64,000 nt of DNA from Streptomyces noursei ATCC 11455 (GCF_001704275.1 NZ_CP011533.1:1302001-1366000), one strand, 5' to 3'; numbered from the stretch's first letter, positions 45,220 through 57,102 are shown. Translations and numbers: made by a program. Notes: generated by a model not told the origin, from the letters alone.

Positions 45220-46235
45220 CCGCGCTCCAGTTGTTCGTGGGGCTGTTGACGCTGGTCGTCAACGCCTTCTTCGTGGGCGCCGAGTTCGCGCTGATCTCGG
45301 TGCGCCGCAGCCAGATCGAGCCGTACGCGGAGGCCGGGGACCGCCGGGCGGGCAGCGTACTGTGGGGCCTGCAGCACGTCTCGGCGCTGCTGGCCGCGGC
45401 GCAGCTGGGCATCACGCTGTGCACGCTGGTGCTGGGCGCGGTCGCCGAACCGGCCATCGCGCACCTCCTCGAACCGGGCTTCGACGCGGTGGGGATCCCG
45501 CACGCGCTGATCCACCCGATCTCGTTCGTGATCGCGCTGGCCGTGGCGACCTATCTCCACATGCTCTTCGGCGAGATGGTCCCGAAGAACGTGGCACTGG
45601 CCGAACCGGTGCGCAGCGCGCTGCTGCTCGGCCCGCCGCTGGTGGCGCTGACCCGGGCCCTGCGCCCGGTGATCTTCGCCATCAACGCGCTGGCCAACGG
45701 CCTGCTCAGGCTGTTGCGGGTGGAGGTCAAGGACGAGGTCGCGGCGACCTTCTCGGACGCCCAGTTGGCCCAGCTGGTCGAGGACTCGCGGGCCGCCGGA
45801 CTGCTCGACGAGCGGGCCCAGGAGCGGCTCCGGGACGCCCTGGAGCTGGGCCGCCGCCCGGTGCGGGACGTGGTGCTGCCGGTGAGCGAGGTGGTCTCGG
45901 CGCGCATCGGGACCACCGCCGAGGAGTTGGAGCACCTGGCCGCCGAGTCCGGCTTCTCGCGGTTCCCGGTCGTCGACGACACCCGGCGGATCCTGGGCTA
46001 TCTGCACGTCAAGGACGCCTTGGACGCGGCCCCGCGCAGCGCGCCGTTCCCGGTGTCGGCGCTGCGCCCGATCGCCCGGGTCCGGGCGGCGACCCCGCTG
46101 GACGACGTGCTGACCGCGATGCGCGGCTCCCGTACGCACCTGGCGGCGGTGATCGGCGACGACGGCAAGCTGGCCGGGCTGGTGACGATGGAGGACGTGC
46201 TGAGGGAGCTGGTGCTGCAGCGGCCCGCGGCCTGA
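45216..46235 (+). CDS. CNNM/HlyC-family membrane protein without the C-terminal CorC domain
   Basis: A 339-residue paralogue of the preceding protein. It has the DUF21 domain (LTLVVNAFFVGAEFALISVR, LLAAAQLGITLCTLVLGAV, HMLFGEMVPKNVALAEPV) and two CBS motifs (GFSRFPVVDDTRRILGYLHV, LAAVIGDDGKLAGLVTMEDV), but stops right after them. GAGGAGG lies in the end of the upstream gene, and the ATG overlaps its stop. The pair occurs together in many actinobacteria and may form a heterodimer (inference). Confidence 0.88.
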   Translation: MTALQLFVGLLTLVVNAFFVGAEFALISVRRSQIEPYAEAGDRRAGSVLWGLQHVSALLAAAQLGITLCTLVLGAVAEPAIAHLLEPGFDAVGIPHALIHPISFVIALAVATYLHMLFGEMVPKNVALAEPVRSALLLGPPLVALTRALRPVIFAINALANGLLRLLRVEVKDEVAATFSDAQLAQLVEDSRAAGLLDERAQERLRDALELGRRPVRDVVLPVSEVVSARIGTTAEELEHLAAESGFSRFPVVDDTRRILGYLHVKDALDAAPRSAPFPVSALRPIARVRAATPLDDVLTAMRGSRTHLAAVIGDDGKLAGLVTMEDVLRELVLQRPAA

Positions 46236-46302
46236 TCCCCGCGCCGGTCCGGGGCCGGTGACGGCCCGGCCGGAACCGGTGGGGACCCCCGAGAACCCCG
46301 AC

Positions 46303-46340
46303 ACTGACCGATCGGTTAGATTGCTAACCGATCGGTCAGT
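46303..46340. promoter_or_regulatory. TetR operator: perfect 17-bp inverted repeat
   Basis: ACTGACCGATCGGTTAG (46303-46319) is exactly complementary to CTAACCGATCGGTCAGT (46324-46340) around ATTG. Each arm contains the TetR-type core CCGATCGG. It lies 72 bases upstream of the monooxygenase start, and the TetR gene is convergent with that monooxygenase. Confidence 0.85.
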
Positions 46341-46411
46341 CGCGTGTGGGCAACCCCGCCGCGGCGGCCCGGTCACGCATCCGTACGCGCACGCGACGAG
46401 GGGGAAACACC

Positions 46412-47653
46412 ATGGATCGCACGACCTGCTGCGTGGTGGGCGGCGGCCCGGCCGGCATGATGCTCGGGCTGCTGCTGGCCAGGGCCGGCATCGAGGTGAC
46501 CGTCCTGGAGAAGCACGGGGACTTCCTGCGCGACTTCCGCGGCGACACCGTCCACCCGTCCACCCTGAACCTGCTCGACGACCTCGGCCTCGGCGCGAAG
46601 TTCGCCGAGCTGCCGTTCCCGAAGCTGGAGGAGATGCGGGTCCAGATCGGCGACACCACCGTGGTGTTGGCCGACATGCGGCGCATCCCCGGCCGGCACA
46701 AGTACTTCGCCATGGTCCCGCAGTGGGACTTCCTCAACCTGATCTCCGGCGCGGCCGCCCAGGAGCCCTCCTTCGACCTGCGGATGCGCACCCGGGCCAC
46801 CGGGCTGCGCACCCACGACGGCCGGGTGACCGGGGTGCACTACGTCGACGAGCACGGCGAGCCCGGAGAGCTGGCCGCGGACCTGACCGTCGCGTGCGAC
46901 GGCCGGGACTCGCTGATCCGGGAACTGGCCGGAATGCGGCAGCAGTACTTCGACGTCCCGATGGACGTCTGGCAGATCCGGGTGGACGCCCCGGCCGACG
47001 CCCTCAAGGAGAGCCGGGTCTTCGGCCGGTTCGGCGGCGGCCAGGCCGCGGTCACCATGGACCGCGGCAGCTACTTCCAGACGTCCTACCTGATCGGCAA
47101 GGGCCAGGACGCCGCCATGCGCCGCCATGACATCCAGTGGCTGCGGGACCGGCTGGGTAGGCTGTTCGACTGGGACGACGAGGTCACCGGCACCATCGGC
47201 TCCTGGGACGAGGTCAAGCTGCTGGAGGTCACGTTCGGGCGGCTGCGGCGCTGGCACCGGCCCGGCCTGCTCTGCCTGGGGGACGCCGCGCACACCATGT
47301 CGCCGGTCGGCGGGGTCGGCGTCAACCTCGCCCTCCAGGACGCGGTGGCCGCCGCCCGGATCCTGGCCGGTCCACTGCGCCGCGGGACGGTCGGCGGCGA
47401 CGACCTGGCCCGGGTGCAGCGGCGGCGGGAGTGGCCGATGGCGCTGGTCCAGAAGTCGCAGCAGGGCGAGCACGCCATGATCCGCTCCGCGCTCGACGGC
47501 ACGCTGCACGGGGACCGGCTGCCGGTGCCGATGCGGTTGCTGCGGCGGGTGCCGGCGCTGCGGACCGTCACCGGCTACCTCGGCGGCATCGGCTTCCGGC
47601 CCGAGCCGACCCCGGAGTTCGCCAGGGTCAGGCCCGGCGCACCACGGCATTGA
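46412..47653 (+). CDS. FAD-dependent aromatic monooxygenase (PHBH-type)
   Basis: A 413-residue group A flavoprotein monooxygenase. The dinucleotide-binding GGGPAGMMLGLLLARAG is at residues 9-25, the DG motif is in TVACDGRDSLIR, and the GD motif is in LLCLGDAAHTMSPVGGVGVN. The substrate is unknown; related enzymes hydroxylate phenolic or polyketide compounds. GGGGGAA precedes ATG 46412. The promoter carries a long TetR operator. The 3' end overlaps the TetR gene by 26 bases. Confidence 0.92.
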   Translation: MDRTTCCVVGGGPAGMMLGLLLARAGIEVTVLEKHGDFLRDFRGDTVHPSTLNLLDDLGLGAKFAELPFPKLEEMRVQIGDTTVVLADMRRIPGRHKYFAMVPQWDFLNLISGAAAQEPSFDLRMRTRATGLRTHDGRVTGVHYVDEHGEPGELAADLTVACDGRDSLIRELAGMRQQYFDVPMDVWQIRVDAPADALKESRVFGRFGGGQAAVTMDRGSYFQTSYLIGKGQDAAMRRHDIQWLRDRLGRLFDWDDEVTGTIGSWDEVKLLEVTFGRLRRWHRPGLLCLGDAAHTMSPVGGVGVNLALQDAVAAARILAGPLRRGTVGGDDLARVQRRREWPMALVQKSQQGEHAMIRSALDGTLHGDRLPVPMRLLRRVPALRTVTGYLGGIGFRPEPTPEFARVRPGAPRH

Positions 47654-48251
47654 GGGTGAAGGTCTCCAACTCGGCGGCGGCGGCGTCCAGATCGAGGTCC
47701 GGGTGGGCGAGCCAGTGCCCGATCACCCCGTCGATCGCGCCGCCGATCGCCAGCGACATCGTGCGGGTGTCGAACTCCCGCAGCACGCCCGCCTCCTGAC
47801 CGTCCGCCAGGAGCGCGGCGAGGGTCTGCCAGCGGCCGTAGGTGTCGTGCGACCCGGGCGTCTTCAGGCGGGTGCCGCCGTGGTCGTCGAGCAGCATCTC
47901 GGTGATCACCCGGACCTGCCGGCGGTGGTCCCGCTGGTAGGCGATCATCGCCTGGACGTAGGCGAGGAGCGCCGCCAGCGGGTCCGCGGCCTGTGCGACC
48001 CGCTCCCGGACGTAGTCGCCGAACTGGTCCAGCACCTGGGTCAGCGCCGCCTGGGTGAGGTTGTCCTTCGAGGAGAAGTGGTAGAGCACCGCCGCCTTGG
48101 AGACCCCGGCCCGCTCGGCGATCGCGGACAGCGAGGTCGACGGGTAGCCGCGGGTGGAGATCAGCTCGATGGTGCAGTCGATCAGCTGTTGCCGGCGGGC
48201 CCGCTCGGTGAACGTCGCCGCCTCGGGATCCGCGCTCCGCCGAGGACTCAT
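47628..48251 (-). CDS. TetR-family regulator, probable repressor of the adjacent monooxygenase
   Basis: A 207-residue TetR protein. The helix-turn-helix spans about residues 15-62 (RRQQLIDCTIELISTRGYPS, LSAIAERAGVSKAAVLYHFS, KDNLTQAAL). The C-terminal ligand domain has a long helix (AALLAYVQAMIAYQRDHR) and RTMSLAIGGAIDGVIGHWL. It is convergent with the monooxygenase, overlapping 26 bases. Control of the 46303-46340 operator is inferred from neighbourhood. Its own promoter lies between it and the SGNH hydrolase gene. Confidence 0.88.
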   Translation of the reverse strand: MSPRRSADPEAATFTERARRQQLIDCTIELISTRGYPSTSLSAIAERAGVSKAAVLYHFSSKDNLTQAALTQVLDQFGDYVRERVAQAADPLAALLAYVQAMIAYQRDHRRQVRVITEMLLDDHGGTRLKTPGSHDTYGRWQTLAALLADGQEAGVLREFDTRTMSLAIGGAIDGVIGHWLAHPDLDLDAAAAELETFTLNAVVRRA

Positions 48252-48340
48252 CCCACGCCCACCTCTGTCTTTCCCTGTCTGTGCACGACCCGGACTCCGG
48301 CCGCCACCGACCGTACACCGCGGGATAGGATCACCGCGCC

Positions 48341-49177
48341 ATGGAGACGAATGTGCAATACAACAGTTTCGTCGCGGTCGGCGACAGCTTCACCGAGGGC
48401 ATGTCGGACACCCTCCCGGACGGCTCCTACCGCGGCTGGGCGGATCTGCTCGCCGCCCGGCTCGCGGCGCGGGCGCCCGGCTTCCGGTACGCCAACCTCG
48501 CCGTGCGCGGCAAGCTCATCGACCAGATCGCCGACGAGCAGTGCGGCCCCGCCGCCTCGATGGGCGCGGACCTGGTGACGCTGGTCGGCGGGCTCAACGA
48601 CGTACTGCGCCCCAACTGCGACGTGGCGCGGGTGTGCGCGCGGCTCGGGGAGTGCGCGGACCTGTTGGCGCGCGGCGGCGGGCAGTTGGTGCTGATGCGC
48701 AGTCCGGGCCGCCGCGGGCCGGTGCTGGAGCGCTTCCGTCCGCGGATGGAGGCGCTCTTCGCGACGATCGACGAGCTGGCGAGCCGGCACGACGCGGTGG
48801 TGGTGGATCTCTACGGGTCCCGGGCGCTGGCCGATCCGCGACTGTGGGCCGAGGACCGGCTGCATCTGAACGCCGAGGGGCACCGCCGGGCCGCCGAGGC
48901 GGTCTGGCAGGCGCTGGGACTGCCCGCCGAGGCGGACTGGGACGCGCCGCTGCCGGCCGCGGTGCCGCCGCGCTGGGCCGCCAGGCGCACCGCCGACCTG
49001 CGGTTCGCCCGCGAACATCTGGTGCCGTGGATCGGCCGCCGGCTCACCGGGCGCTCCTCGGGCGACGGCCGCACGGGCGCCCAGTTCAGCGCCGAGTCGG
49101 GCCGAGCCTTCTGGATAGGCCCCGCGGACGACGCGAACCCCGGCCCCGTGACGGGCTGGCGCCGGGCCGGGGCGTGA
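48341..49177 (+). CDS. SGNH/GDSL-family esterase
   Basis: A 278-residue SGNH hydrolase, probably cytoplasmic (no signal peptide). Block I is FVAVGDSFTEGM with the nucleophile Ser, block II NLAVRGKLIDQI (Gly), block III VTLVGGLNDVLRP (Asn) and block V EDRLHLNAEGHRR (Asp and His). Residues after about 230 form an extra charged tail (RRLTGRSSGDGRT). The substrate is unknown. The ATG at 48341 follows an AT-richer spacer shared with the divergent TetR gene. Confidence 0.9.
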   Translation: METNVQYNSFVAVGDSFTEGMSDTLPDGSYRGWADLLAARLAARAPGFRYANLAVRGKLIDQIADEQCGPAASMGADLVTLVGGLNDVLRPNCDVARVCARLGECADLLARGGGQLVLMRSPGRRGPVLERFRPRMEALFATIDELASRHDAVVVDLYGSRALADPRLWAEDRLHLNAEGHRRAAEAVWQALGLPAEADWDAPLPAAVPPRWAARRTADLRFAREHLVPWIGRRLTGRSSGDGRTGAQFSAESGRAFWIGPADDANPGPVTGWRRAGA

Positions 49178-49216
49178 CCCACCGCACCTGACGTCACGTC
49201 AGAAGTGCTGCGCTCG

Positions 49217-50293
49217 TCAGCCCGGTACGGCGGTGGTCAGCGCGCCGAGGATCAGGGCGGCGTCGCGCCGCCGACCGGCGATCAGGACCGTGCGGTCGCC
49301 GTCCCGGCATTCGATGACGGCGCAGTCGTACCTGTAGGCGGTCGGCCAGAATTCGGGGTCGCCGGGGCCGAGCGAGCGGACGCACCGCACGGTCAGCGTC
49401 TCCGGGAGCGTCCGGCGGGCGACGCGTCCGTCGGGGTCCGGGGTGGCCGCCGGGCGCCCGTCCCCCACCACCAGGTGGTCGAAGCCGGCGACACTGTAGG
49501 GCACGTCCCCGTACACGCTCGCGCGCACGCACCGCCTCCCGGTGGGCGGCACCGGGACGATGTCACTGGTGTCCGCGGCGCGGCGCATCCGCCCCGCCAT
49601 CCACCGCGCGAACAGCACGGCCAGCAGCGCGACGGGTACCGCGGCGCCCGCCACGAACAGGAACGCGTCCCGCACCGCGTCCGCCAGGAAGCTCGCCGTG
49701 GCGCCGAGCACACCCAGCACGAGGAGCACCACCAGCGCCGCGGCGAGCTGCCACGGAGCGGCATGGGCCGCGGTGGACGGGTGGCGCCGGCGCCACCGGC
49801 CCAGCAGCAGCGCGCCCAGTCCGAAGGGCAGCGCCACGAAGCCCAGCGCCGCCGGCAGCCGACCGTCGTCGGCCGGTGATGTCCACGCCTCCTGGGTCGC
49901 GGCCCCGAACCGCACCGTGCGGACCTCGCCCCGCCAGTACGTCAGCGCCACCGTGTCCCCCGCGTGCACGGCGTCGAACACCGGCGACCGCCGGGGCATC
50001 CGCACCCGCCGCGCGATGCCCGTGCCGCGCTCGGTGAGCAGCAGCCAGTACCGGACGCTCTTGCCGCTGTGCTCGTACACCGCGCCCTTGACGACCGCCG
50101 GCGCCGTCGTCGTGCAGGAGTCCGACCGCGTGCCGGCCGGGCAGGCGGACGCCCCGGCGTACGCCCGGTTGCTCGCCTCCGCGAGGGGCACCACGGCGAA
50201 CAGCCCCGCCGACACCAGCACGAGCAGCACGCCGATGCCCACGGGAAGCCGCGCCCGCCAGCGGCGGCGCGCCTCTTCCGTCCGATCCGTCAT
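49217..50293 (-). CDS. Membrane protein with DUF3592-like extracellular region, unknown function
   Basis: A 358-residue protein. One hydrophobic segment at about residues 17-35 (PVGIGVLLVLVSAGLFAVVP) is followed by an external loop with paired cysteines (SACPAGTRSDSCTT) and a DUF3592-like beta part (VYEHSGKSVRYWLLLTERGT, HAGDTVALTYWRGEVRTVRF). Three further helices come next (FVALPFGLGALLLG, LAAALVVLLVLGVLG, VPVALLAVLFARWM), then a cytoplasmic C-terminal domain. ATG 50293 fits a signal-anchor start. The frame stays open well upstream, but only in shadow of the AraC gene. Confidence 0.7.
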   Translation of the reverse strand: MTDRTEEARRRWRARLPVGIGVLLVLVSAGLFAVVPLAEASNRAYAGASACPAGTRSDSCTTTAPAVVKGAVYEHSGKSVRYWLLLTERGTGIARRVRMPRRSPVFDAVHAGDTVALTYWRGEVRTVRFGAATQEAWTSPADDGRLPAALGFVALPFGLGALLLGRWRRRHPSTAAHAAPWQLAAALVVLLVLGVLGATASFLADAVRDAFLFVAGAAVPVALLAVLFARWMAGRMRRAADTSDIVPVPPTGRRCVRASVYGDVPYSVAGFDHLVVGDGRPAATPDPDGRVARRTLPETLTVRCVRSLGPGDPEFWPTAYRYDCAVIECRDGDRTVLIAGRRRDAALILGALTTAVPG

Positions 50294-50515
50294 CCTCGAC
50301 TCCCCCTCCGACCGCTCGCGGCCCCCGTTGATCGTCGGGCCCCGCGCACATTCTGCTCGGCATCCTGCGCCCGGACGTCCCGGGGTAACCCGTGGCGAAC
50401 CGGATGTCCGGATGTCCCACTGCGGCGCGGTGCTCCCTCGGCCCGCACCCGGCCCCCGCCGGGCGGACTCCCGGTCGGCTGGGCAACCCCGGCCCGACGT
50501 GGCACGATTTCGCCG

Positions 50516-50959
<444 letters not shown>

Positions 50960-50969
50960 CCTGGCGGGC

Positions 50970-51380
50970 ATGGACATCACCATTCACGCCAGTTTCCTCC
51001 CGCACGACGACCCGGAAGCCTCCCTGGCCTTCTACCGCGACACCCTCGGCTTCGAGGTACGCAACGACGTCGGCAGCGGCACGATGCGCTGGATCACGGT
51101 CGGCCCCGCCGGCCAGCCCGACACCTCCATCGTGCTGCACCCGCCGGCCGCCGACCCCGGCGTCACCGACGCGGAGCGCCGCACCATCACCGAGATGATG
51201 GCCAAGGGCACCTACGGCATCATCGTCCTGGCCACCAAGGACCTCGACGCCACCTTCGAGCGGCTGCAGTCCGGCGACGCCGAGGTCGTCCAGGAGCCGA
51301 CCGAGCAGCCCTACGGGGTGCGCGACTGCGCCTTCCGCGATCCCGCGGGCAACCTGATCCGGGTCAACGAGCTGCGCTGA
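50970..51380 (+). CDS. VOC (glyoxalase/bleomycin-resistance) family protein
   Basis: A 136-residue vicinal-oxygen-chelate protein with two beta-alpha-beta-beta-beta modules (ASFLPHDDPEASLAFYRDTL, GFEVRN, then GIIVLATKDLDATFERLQ and CAFRDPAGNLIRVNE). It binds a metal or a small molecule. Bleomycin-type binding or dioxygenase roles are both possible. It lies ten bases after the AraC gene. Confidence 0.88.
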   Translation: MDITIHASFLPHDDPEASLAFYRDTLGFEVRNDVGSGTMRWITVGPAGQPDTSIVLHPPAADPGVTDAERRTITEMMAKGTYGIIVLATKDLDATFERLQSGDAEVVQEPTEQPYGVRDCAFRDPAGNLIRVNELR

Positions 51381-51550
51381 GCCGTCCGGCGGCCGCCGCC
51401 GCGACCCGCCGGCGCGGTCCCACCACGGTCGGGCCCGCACCGGCGCGGTCCCGCAACGGCGGTGCTCCCCGGGCCCCGGGGACACCTTTCCCGCGCAACA
51501 CCTACGAAGCGATACCGCGAAGGCTGCTGCGCCTCGCAGATGGAGACACG

Positions 51551-53935
<2,385 letters not shown>

Positions 53936-53964
53936 CCGCGACGACGGCACGAACATCGCCCCGG

Positions 53965-54000
53965 GCCGCGGCCGGATCCCACCCGGGGTCCGGCCGCGGC
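53965..54000. terminator. Terminator hairpin between the UvrA-like and TetR genes
   Basis: GCCGCGGCCGGA (53965-53976) pairs perfectly with TCCGGCCGCGGC (53989-54000), 30 bases after the UvrA-like stop and facing the convergent TetR stop at 54068. Confidence 0.7.
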
Positions 54001-54067
54001 TTCGTGCGCCAGGACGGCAGGTGGGACGCTGCGGCCTTGCCGACCCTGACCCGCCGGACAGGCCCTA

Positions 54068-54772
54068 CTAGGCGTCGCCCCGTGACCGGCGCCGCGGCAT
54101 CCGCAGGGTGAGCAACTTGGCGCGCGGGGCGAGGCGTCGGGCCATCGCGAACACCGAGTCGGTGCGCGACCGGTCGGCGTCCAGGACCGTGAAGAGGTTG
54201 ACGCCGAGGTAGAAGGTGATCGCCGCGTTGGCCAGGTCGCGGGGCGGGGTGAGGCGGGCCAGCGGGGTGCCGCCGATGACGCGGTCGAGGGTCGCCTCGA
54301 TGAACGCCAGCCACGGCTCGGCGCGCTCCGACAGCGGTTCGCGCAGCTCGGGCTTGGCCACCGCGGCGGCCACCAGCTCGGAGAAGAGCGTGATGTGGCC
54401 GCCGTCGAGGTCGTCCCGGTAGACGCGGGTGGCGGCGTCGGCCAGCTCCTCCAGGGTGCGCACGTCGGCGACCGTGGCGCGGTGCAGGGCCATCCGCTCG
54501 GCGGAGGAACGGTCGAGCGCCGCGAGCAGCAGCGGATCGACGCCGCCGAAGTGGTAGAAGACGAGCGCCGAGTTGACGCCGGCCTCCTTGGCGATGGTCC
54601 GGGCGCTGGTACCCGCGTAGCCCTGGCTCTTCAGGACGGCGGTGGCCGCCTCGATCAGCCGGTCCTTGGTCTCCCCTGCGCCGCCGGCTCCCTTGGCGCC
54701 CTTCCCCCGCTTCGCGCCCCCGGCACCCGTCGTTCCCGCGGTGCCCTCGCCGCCGTTGCTGTCCACCGTCAT
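54068..54772 (-). CDS. TetR-family regulator with Gly/Ala/Lys-rich N-terminal arm
   Basis: A 234-residue TetR protein. The first 33 residues are a Gly/Ala/Lys-rich arm (GTTGAGGAKRGKGAKGAGG), then the helix-turn-helix (DRLIEAATAVLKSQGYAGTS, RTIAKEAGVNSALVFYHFGG) and an all-helical ligand domain (ELVAAAVAKPELREPLSERA, ANAAITFYLGVNLFTVLD). The ATG at 54772 sits behind AGAGGA. It is divergent from the SRPBCC membrane gene with an AT-rich dyad between (54806-54823), so it very likely represses that operon and itself. Confidence 0.88.
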   Translation of the reverse strand: MTVDSNGGEGTAGTTGAGGAKRGKGAKGAGGAGETKDRLIEAATAVLKSQGYAGTSARTIAKEAGVNSALVFYHFGGVDPLLLAALDRSSAERMALHRATVADVRTLEELADAATRVYRDDLDGGHITLFSELVAAAVAKPELREPLSERAEPWLAFIEATLDRVIGGTPLARLTPPRDLANAAITFYLGVNLFTVLDADRSRTDSVFAMARRLAPRAKLLTLRMPRRRSRGDA

Positions 54773-54805
54773 CGACCGTCCTCTCACTGAGTCTTCATCA
54801 TAGGG

Positions 54806-54823
54806 TTTAATCGAGTGGTTAAA
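54806..54823. promoter_or_regulatory. Operator candidate in the TetR divergent promoter
   Basis: TTTAA (54806-54810) mirrors TTAAA (54819-54823) around TCGAGTGG in an otherwise GC-rich area. It may combine a -10 region with the TetR binding site. Confidence 0.5.
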
Positions 54824-54868
54824 TCAGTCGATGAACGAGTCGACGGAGGAAAGGCAGGGGTGGGGACG

Positions 54869-55825
54869 ATGGACGAGACAGCGAAGCGCGCGCCCATGAC
54901 GCGGGCCCGACGACAACTGGTCGGGGTGCTGGTGGTGCTGTTCGCGGCGATGCTGCTCTACAAGGTGCTGCACGCCGGGGACTTGGAGCAGACCGCGCTC
55001 TTCTACGTGGGCCTGCCCGCGTTCATCGCCCTCGCGGTGGCCGTCGGCGCCCGACCCAAGAGCGTCACCGGCACCGCCCTCGCCGCGGTGACCGTCGGCC
55101 TGGCGCTCGCCGGCCCGCTGCTGGACGAGGGCATCATCTGCCTGGTCATGGCGGCGCCGCTGTTCTACCTGCTGGCCGTGATCATCGCCGCGCCCGTGGA
55201 CCTCGCCCGGCGCAGGGCGCGCAAGGGCCAGGGCGGGCGCACGCACGCCTTCGCGACCGTGCCGCTCATCGCGCTCCTGGCACTGGAGGGCACCGGCGCC
55301 TACGAACTCCCCCGGGACGGGACCGCCACCGTCACCCGCACCGTCGCGACGAGCCCCGCGCAGTTCGAGCGGACCCTCGCCGCGCCGCCCCGCTTCGCGG
55401 CGCCCGAGCCGGTGTTCCTGCAGATCCCCTTCCCCCGGCCGCGGCACTCCGAGGGAACGGGCCTGGGAGTCGGCGCCCACCGGGAGATCGCCTTCAACCC
55501 GCACCGGTCCCTGGGCATCGGGTCGCAGCCCACGCCGCGCTCGATGCGCCTGGTCGTCGCCGCGCACACCCCGGGCCACGTCCGCTTCGTCGTCACCCAC
55601 GACACCACGCTCGCCCGCTGGCTCGACCTGGGATCGGCCGAGGTGACCTGGCGGCCGACCGCCGCCGGCCGCACCGAGGTCACCTGGACCCTGCACTACC
55701 GCCGCACCTTCGACCCCGGCTGGTACTTCGGCCCGATCCAGCAGTACGGGATGGAGCAGGCGGCGGCCTACCTCTCCGACACCTTCTCCCACCCCACCGC
55801 GCCGGCCGGTACGAGCGCGCGATGA
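54869..55825 (+). CDS. Membrane protein with C-terminal SRPBCC-like domain
   Basis: A 318-residue protein with four hydrophobic segments in the first 130 residues (QLVGVLVVLFAAMLLYKVL, AFIALAVAVGARP, GTALAAVTVGLALAGPLLDE, APLFYLLAVIIAAPV). A soluble domain at residues about 165-310 has the strand pattern of SRPBCC/polyketide-cyclase-like lipid binders (RFAAPEPVFLQIPFPRPRHS, LVVAAHTPGHVRFVVTHDT, TEVTWTLHYRRTFDPGWYF). The start is uncertain: GTG 54860 lies ten bases after GGAGG, while ATG 54869 follows AGGGG. It overlaps the next gene by ATGA. Confidence 0.75.
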   Translation: MDETAKRAPMTRARRQLVGVLVVLFAAMLLYKVLHAGDLEQTALFYVGLPAFIALAVAVGARPKSVTGTALAAVTVGLALAGPLLDEGIICLVMAAPLFYLLAVIIAAPVDLARRRARKGQGGRTHAFATVPLIALLALEGTGAYELPRDGTATVTRTVATSPAQFERTLAAPPRFAAPEPVFLQIPFPRPRHSEGTGLGVGAHREIAFNPHRSLGIGSQPTPRSMRLVVAAHTPGHVRFVVTHDTTLARWLDLGSAEVTWRPTAAGRTEVTWTLHYRRTFDPGWYFGPIQQYGMEQAAAYLSDTFSHPTAPAGTSAR

Positions 55826-57102
55826 CCGCCCTCCCCAGCGCCGATCCGGCGCTCATCCGCGCCGCCTGCCTGTTCGGCCCGCTCCTCGCCACCAGTGCCG
55901 CCCTGCTCCGGCGGCCACCGGACCGGCGGACGATCGCCGCCGCGATCCTGGCGACCGCCTGGAACGCGGTCTGGCTCCCCGCGGTCAACCTCCTCGCCGT
56001 CGAGCGCACCTGGTGGACCTTCCACGTCGACGGCGGCTCGGCCGCCGGGCTCCCGCTCGACCTCCTCCTCGGCTGGGCGCTGCTGTGGGGCACACTCCCG
56101 GTCGTCGCCGGCGCGGACCGGATCGGGCTGCCGCTGCTCGCCGCGGGGCTGGCCTGGTTCGACCTGGCGGCGATGCCGCTCGCCGCCCCCGTCGTGCGGC
56201 TCGGCCCGCACTGGCTCGCCGGCGAGGCGCTCGCCGTGGCGCTGGTGCTCGTCCCCGGGCTGCTGCTCGCCCGCTGGACGGTGCGCGACCGGCGCCTGGC
56301 CCTGCGCGCGGGCGCCCAGATGCTGCTCAGCGGCGCGCTGATGTTCGCCCTGCCGCTCGGGCTCGTCCGGCCCGCGCTGCCCGGCGGCCGGGTGGGCTGG
56401 GCGATCGCCGGGCAGTTGCTCGCGGTACCACTGCTGCTCGGGGTGGTCGCGGTGCGCGAGTTCGTCCAGCGCGGCGGCGGCACCCCGCTGCCCTACGACC
56501 CGCCGCGCCGGCTGGTCACCAGCGGTCCGTACGCCTACGTCCGCAACCCGATGCAGCTGTCGGTCGTGCTGTTCCACGCCCTGCTCGGGCTGCTGACGCG
56601 CGACGCACGGGTGCTCGCCGGGGCCGCCGCCGCCTTCGCCTACGGCGCCGGGCTCGCCGCCTGGCACGAGGGCGGCCGGATGCGGGAGAGCTACGGCGCA
56701 CCCTGGGTCGCCTACCGGGCCGCGGTGCCCGCCTGGCGGCCCAGGCTCCGACCCTGGCCCGGCAGCGCCCCCGCCCGGCTGTACGTCTCGGAAAGCTGCG
56801 GCCCGTGCAGCCAGTTCGGGCGCTGGATCGCCCGCCGACGGCCGGTGGCGCTGGAGCTCGTACCGGCCGAGCGGCACCCGCGGCGCCTGCGTCGGATGAC
56901 GTACGAGACGGACGACGGCGCCGTCCGGGCCGAGGGCATCGCCGCGCTCGGCCGGATGCTCAACCATCTGCACCTGGGCTGGGCTGTGCTGGGCTGGCTG
57001 CTGGTGGTCCCGGGGCTGCGGTGGTTCGTCCAGCTGTGCGCCGACGCCTTCGGGGCGGGCCCGCGCGACATCCCGCAGCTGCCTCGCGCCGCCACCCGGT
57101 AG
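55822..57102 (+). CDS. Fusion of an ICMT/PEMT-type membrane methyltransferase and a DCC redox domain
   Basis: A 426-residue protein. Residues about 1-220 hold some eight hydrophobic helices. The isoprenylcysteine-carboxyl/phospholipid methyltransferase signature follows (LVTSGPYAYVRNPMQLSVVL, about 231-250), with RMRESYGAPWVAYRAAVPAW at its end. From about 318 a DCC/YuxK-like thiol-disulfide module begins (LYVSESCGPCSQFGRWIARR, CxxC at 326-329) and continues with RRMTYETDDGAVRAEGIAAL, ending in a last hydrophobic segment. It is coupled by ATGA to the SRPBCC gene and controlled with it, presumably by TetR. The substrate is unknown. Confidence 0.8.
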   Translation: MTALPSADPALIRAACLFGPLLATSAALLRRPPDRRTIAAAILATAWNAVWLPAVNLLAVERTWWTFHVDGGSAAGLPLDLLLGWALLWGTLPVVAGADRIGLPLLAAGLAWFDLAAMPLAAPVVRLGPHWLAGEALAVALVLVPGLLLARWTVRDRRLALRAGAQMLLSGALMFALPLGLVRPALPGGRVGWAIAGQLLAVPLLLGVVAVREFVQRGGGTPLPYDPPRRLVTSGPYAYVRNPMQLSVVLFHALLGLLTRDARVLAGAAAAFAYGAGLAAWHEGGRMRESYGAPWVAYRAAVPAWRPRLRPWPGSAPARLYVSESCGPCSQFGRWIARRRPVALELVPAERHPRRLRRMTYETDDGAVRAEGIAALGRMLNHLHLGWAVLGWLLVVPGLRWFVQLCADAFGAGPRDIPQLPRAATR

